64,000 bases of DNA, from assembly GCA_009829735.1 (NCBI GenBank), contig CM020620.1, forward strand, positions 17,380,354 through 17,444,353, in the 5' to 3' direction. The notes under the pieces were generated by a model. It had not been told where the DNA came from. It did no database searches and saw only the letters and a list, made by a program, of their open reading frames with translations. This document shows positions 62,501 through 64,000 of the stretch, piece by piece (the stretch's first letter is position 1; the number at the start of each line of letters is the position of its first letter). The position numbers and the translations under genes were made by a program. Source of the stretch: Pyropia yezoensis (Eukaryota > Rhodophyta > Bangiophyceae > Bangiales > Bangiaceae).

Positions 62501-64000
62501 TCACGTTGAGGGAGGGCTGTTAGGGTCTATCTCATTCCGGGCACAGTATGCCCGGACCTTCTCAGTGGGAAGGTCCTCCACATACTCCCACGTATCATCC
62601 TTGGCTTTGTAGCCAAACCAACGCACCCTCAACATGAGGCGGTTAGTATCCTCATCCCATCCGTGGTCGATGAACTTATCGAGCACGTACTCCTGCGGGC
62701 CCTGTTTGGCCGCAGGCAGCGAGGGGAGGCGCCACGCTTCCAGCGCCCGCGCCCAAGCTGGGTCGCCTGCAGGCGGTGGTGCAACTTTGACCACGTCCTG
62801 TCCGTTCACTGTGCGGACCCCATCGTCACTTTCGATGGTGAAGCGCCGCCCATCAGTACGAAGGACCTGGTACGGCCCCTGAGTCTGGAATACCAACTTA
62901 CCCCCAGTTGGGGTGTGTGAGTGAACCAGCACCCAGTCACCCTGTTCGGGGACATGCTTAGCATTGCGCACCTTTTTGTCAAAGGTACGCTTGTAGCGCT
63001 TTTGTGCTTTGTCCATCTCAGCCCTGACTTTAGGGATGAGGTGTTCAAGCCTAGCAGCGAACTCCGCCTTACTCTCAGTAGGAGTAGGCGTACTGCCACT
63101 ATCCTCCCTAGTTGGGAGCGACCGCCGCACAGCAATAGACCGCACGCGACGGGGGGTCACAAAAGCGAGGGGTACTTTCCCGGTAGATGAGTGAACCTGC
63201 GAATTGTAGGCAGTGGTAAGAATAGAAATGTATTGGTCCCACGTTTTCACGTGCTCACTCACATAGTGGCGCAGCTGCCTAACAATAGTTTTGTTGAAGC
63301 GCTCCTTAACGAGGGCCCTTGAACGGGGCCCTCCCCTATACGGTTGTTGGCGTATAGGGGGTACAACGGGTTTCAACTCGATCCGGTGTTGGGTGGCTCT
63401 CATGAGTCCCAACTGACCATCCAACAACTTGTGATATTGGTCCAAGAGGCGTTCAACTTGAACCCTCAACCTGGGTGGAACACCCTCCATGTTCATATGG
63501 GGACGAGGAGAGGCGGCCGACTTAGCTTGGTGCTTCTCTTTTCCGGACTTCGGGTCGCTACTCGCGCCCGCGTTGAGGGTGACCGCTACTGCCGGTCCCT
63601 CATGTTGGTCGATATAGCCGAACTTGGCTCCCGATCAAAAATACTTTCTTTGAGGGTGGCCGGGGTAGCAACTTGCTACGACCCCTGTCACAGGCTCGAG
63701 CCCATCACCGACGAGTGAAGGTCCGCCGTCCTCCACCCGCCTAGTTGGCGACGGCCTTATGCCGAAGTTGAATCCAACCCGAGTGGATCTCGCGGGGACA
63801 GTCCTCTCACCTTGGGACGTTCCCTTTGAGTGTACCACCCGGTGGCCGAAGTGCGAACCACGGGTCCGAGGAAGACCCTCAGGGTGAACACCCGACTGGG
63901 TCGGGGTGGCGTACCGCCCGCACCGATACCCACGGCCCTGCTGGCTGGAGTGCCTCTAGCACCTCCGCGACCCCAGGTACACCCTGTGTCTGGCCAGTAT
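62501..64000 (-). pseudogene. Internally deleted Ty3/gypsy pol with chromodomain
   Basis: Read from high to low coordinates, 63838-63635 is open to a TGA at 63637-63635. The same frame then continues open to 62501. It begins with the RT N-terminal segment (RVQVERLLDQYHKLLDGQ, QHRIELKPVVPPIRQQPYR) and at about 63311 passes in frame into the end of the integrase core (KERFNKTIVRQLRHYVSEH, LTTAYNSQVHSSTGKVP). RNase H, most of RT and the DDE core are missing. The integrase C-terminal domain (KHVPEQGDWVLVHS) and a chromodomain (LRVRWFGYKAKDDTWEYVED) complete it. Upstream sequence to 64000 may be protease, but no D-T/S-G motif is visible. The product could still target chromatin but cannot copy or integrate DNA. 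Confidence 0.85.

Noticed and set aside
1..64000. CRISPR array or bacterial operon
   Set aside because: No regularly spaced direct repeats with unique spacers; genes are eukaryotic with scattered orientation and one clearly spliced gene.

Overview
This is nuclear DNA of a eukaryote, most likely a red alga of the Bangiales type (Porphyra/Pyropia-like). That assignment is an inference. It rests on very GC-rich, almost intron-free coding sequence with Ala/Gly/Pro-rich low-complexity inserts, plant/algal-type Ty3/gypsy chromoviruses, and a tRNA gene interrupted in both the D-loop and the anticodon loop, a habit known from red algal nuclear genomes. No organellar or bacterial gene organisation is visible.

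Layout. 1-9 kb is transposon territory: the end of an LTR retroelement with a decayed antisense ORF and its 3' LTR, a broken unknown gene containing a solo LTR, two hAT-type MITEs with recognisable 8-bp target duplications, and an LTR of a second Ty3/gypsy family. 10-39 kb is a compact gene island: beta-carbonic anhydrase (+), Tudor-like acidic protein (-), ABCF2/ARB1 ATPase (+), TDG/Mug-type DNA glycosylase (-), a very large TFIIIC B-block subunit (+), an intron-containing tRNA-Arg(UCU) (+), a triple zinc-ribbon protein (+), a p24/TMED cargo receptor (-, three exons) and a secreted beta-lactamase-like serine hydrolase (-). Neighbours are often divergent and share GC-rich intergenic DNA of 0.5-1.6 kb. 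39-59.6 kb is gene-poor with lower GC: decayed dispersed repeats, a 166-bp hairpin, a broken Ty3/gypsy pol with its LTR, a 641-bp solo LTR with a perfect 5-bp target duplication, and GCC-type tandem repeats. 59.6-64 kb holds a second, better preserved copy of the element at the left edge.

The most unusual system is that LTR element. Its polypurine tract and LTR polarity show that its 647-aa unknown protein is encoded antisense to pol, between pol and the 3' LTR. Its pol has an in-frame deletion from the start of RT to the end of integrase, yet the integrase tail and chromodomain remain. LTR, antisense ORF and pol are all studded with short palindromes centred on AACTTG/AAGTTG. The host genes are mostly independent housekeeping functions (ribosome-associated ATPase, Pol III initiation, base-excision repair, secretory traffic, carbon supply) and form no evident pathway cluster.
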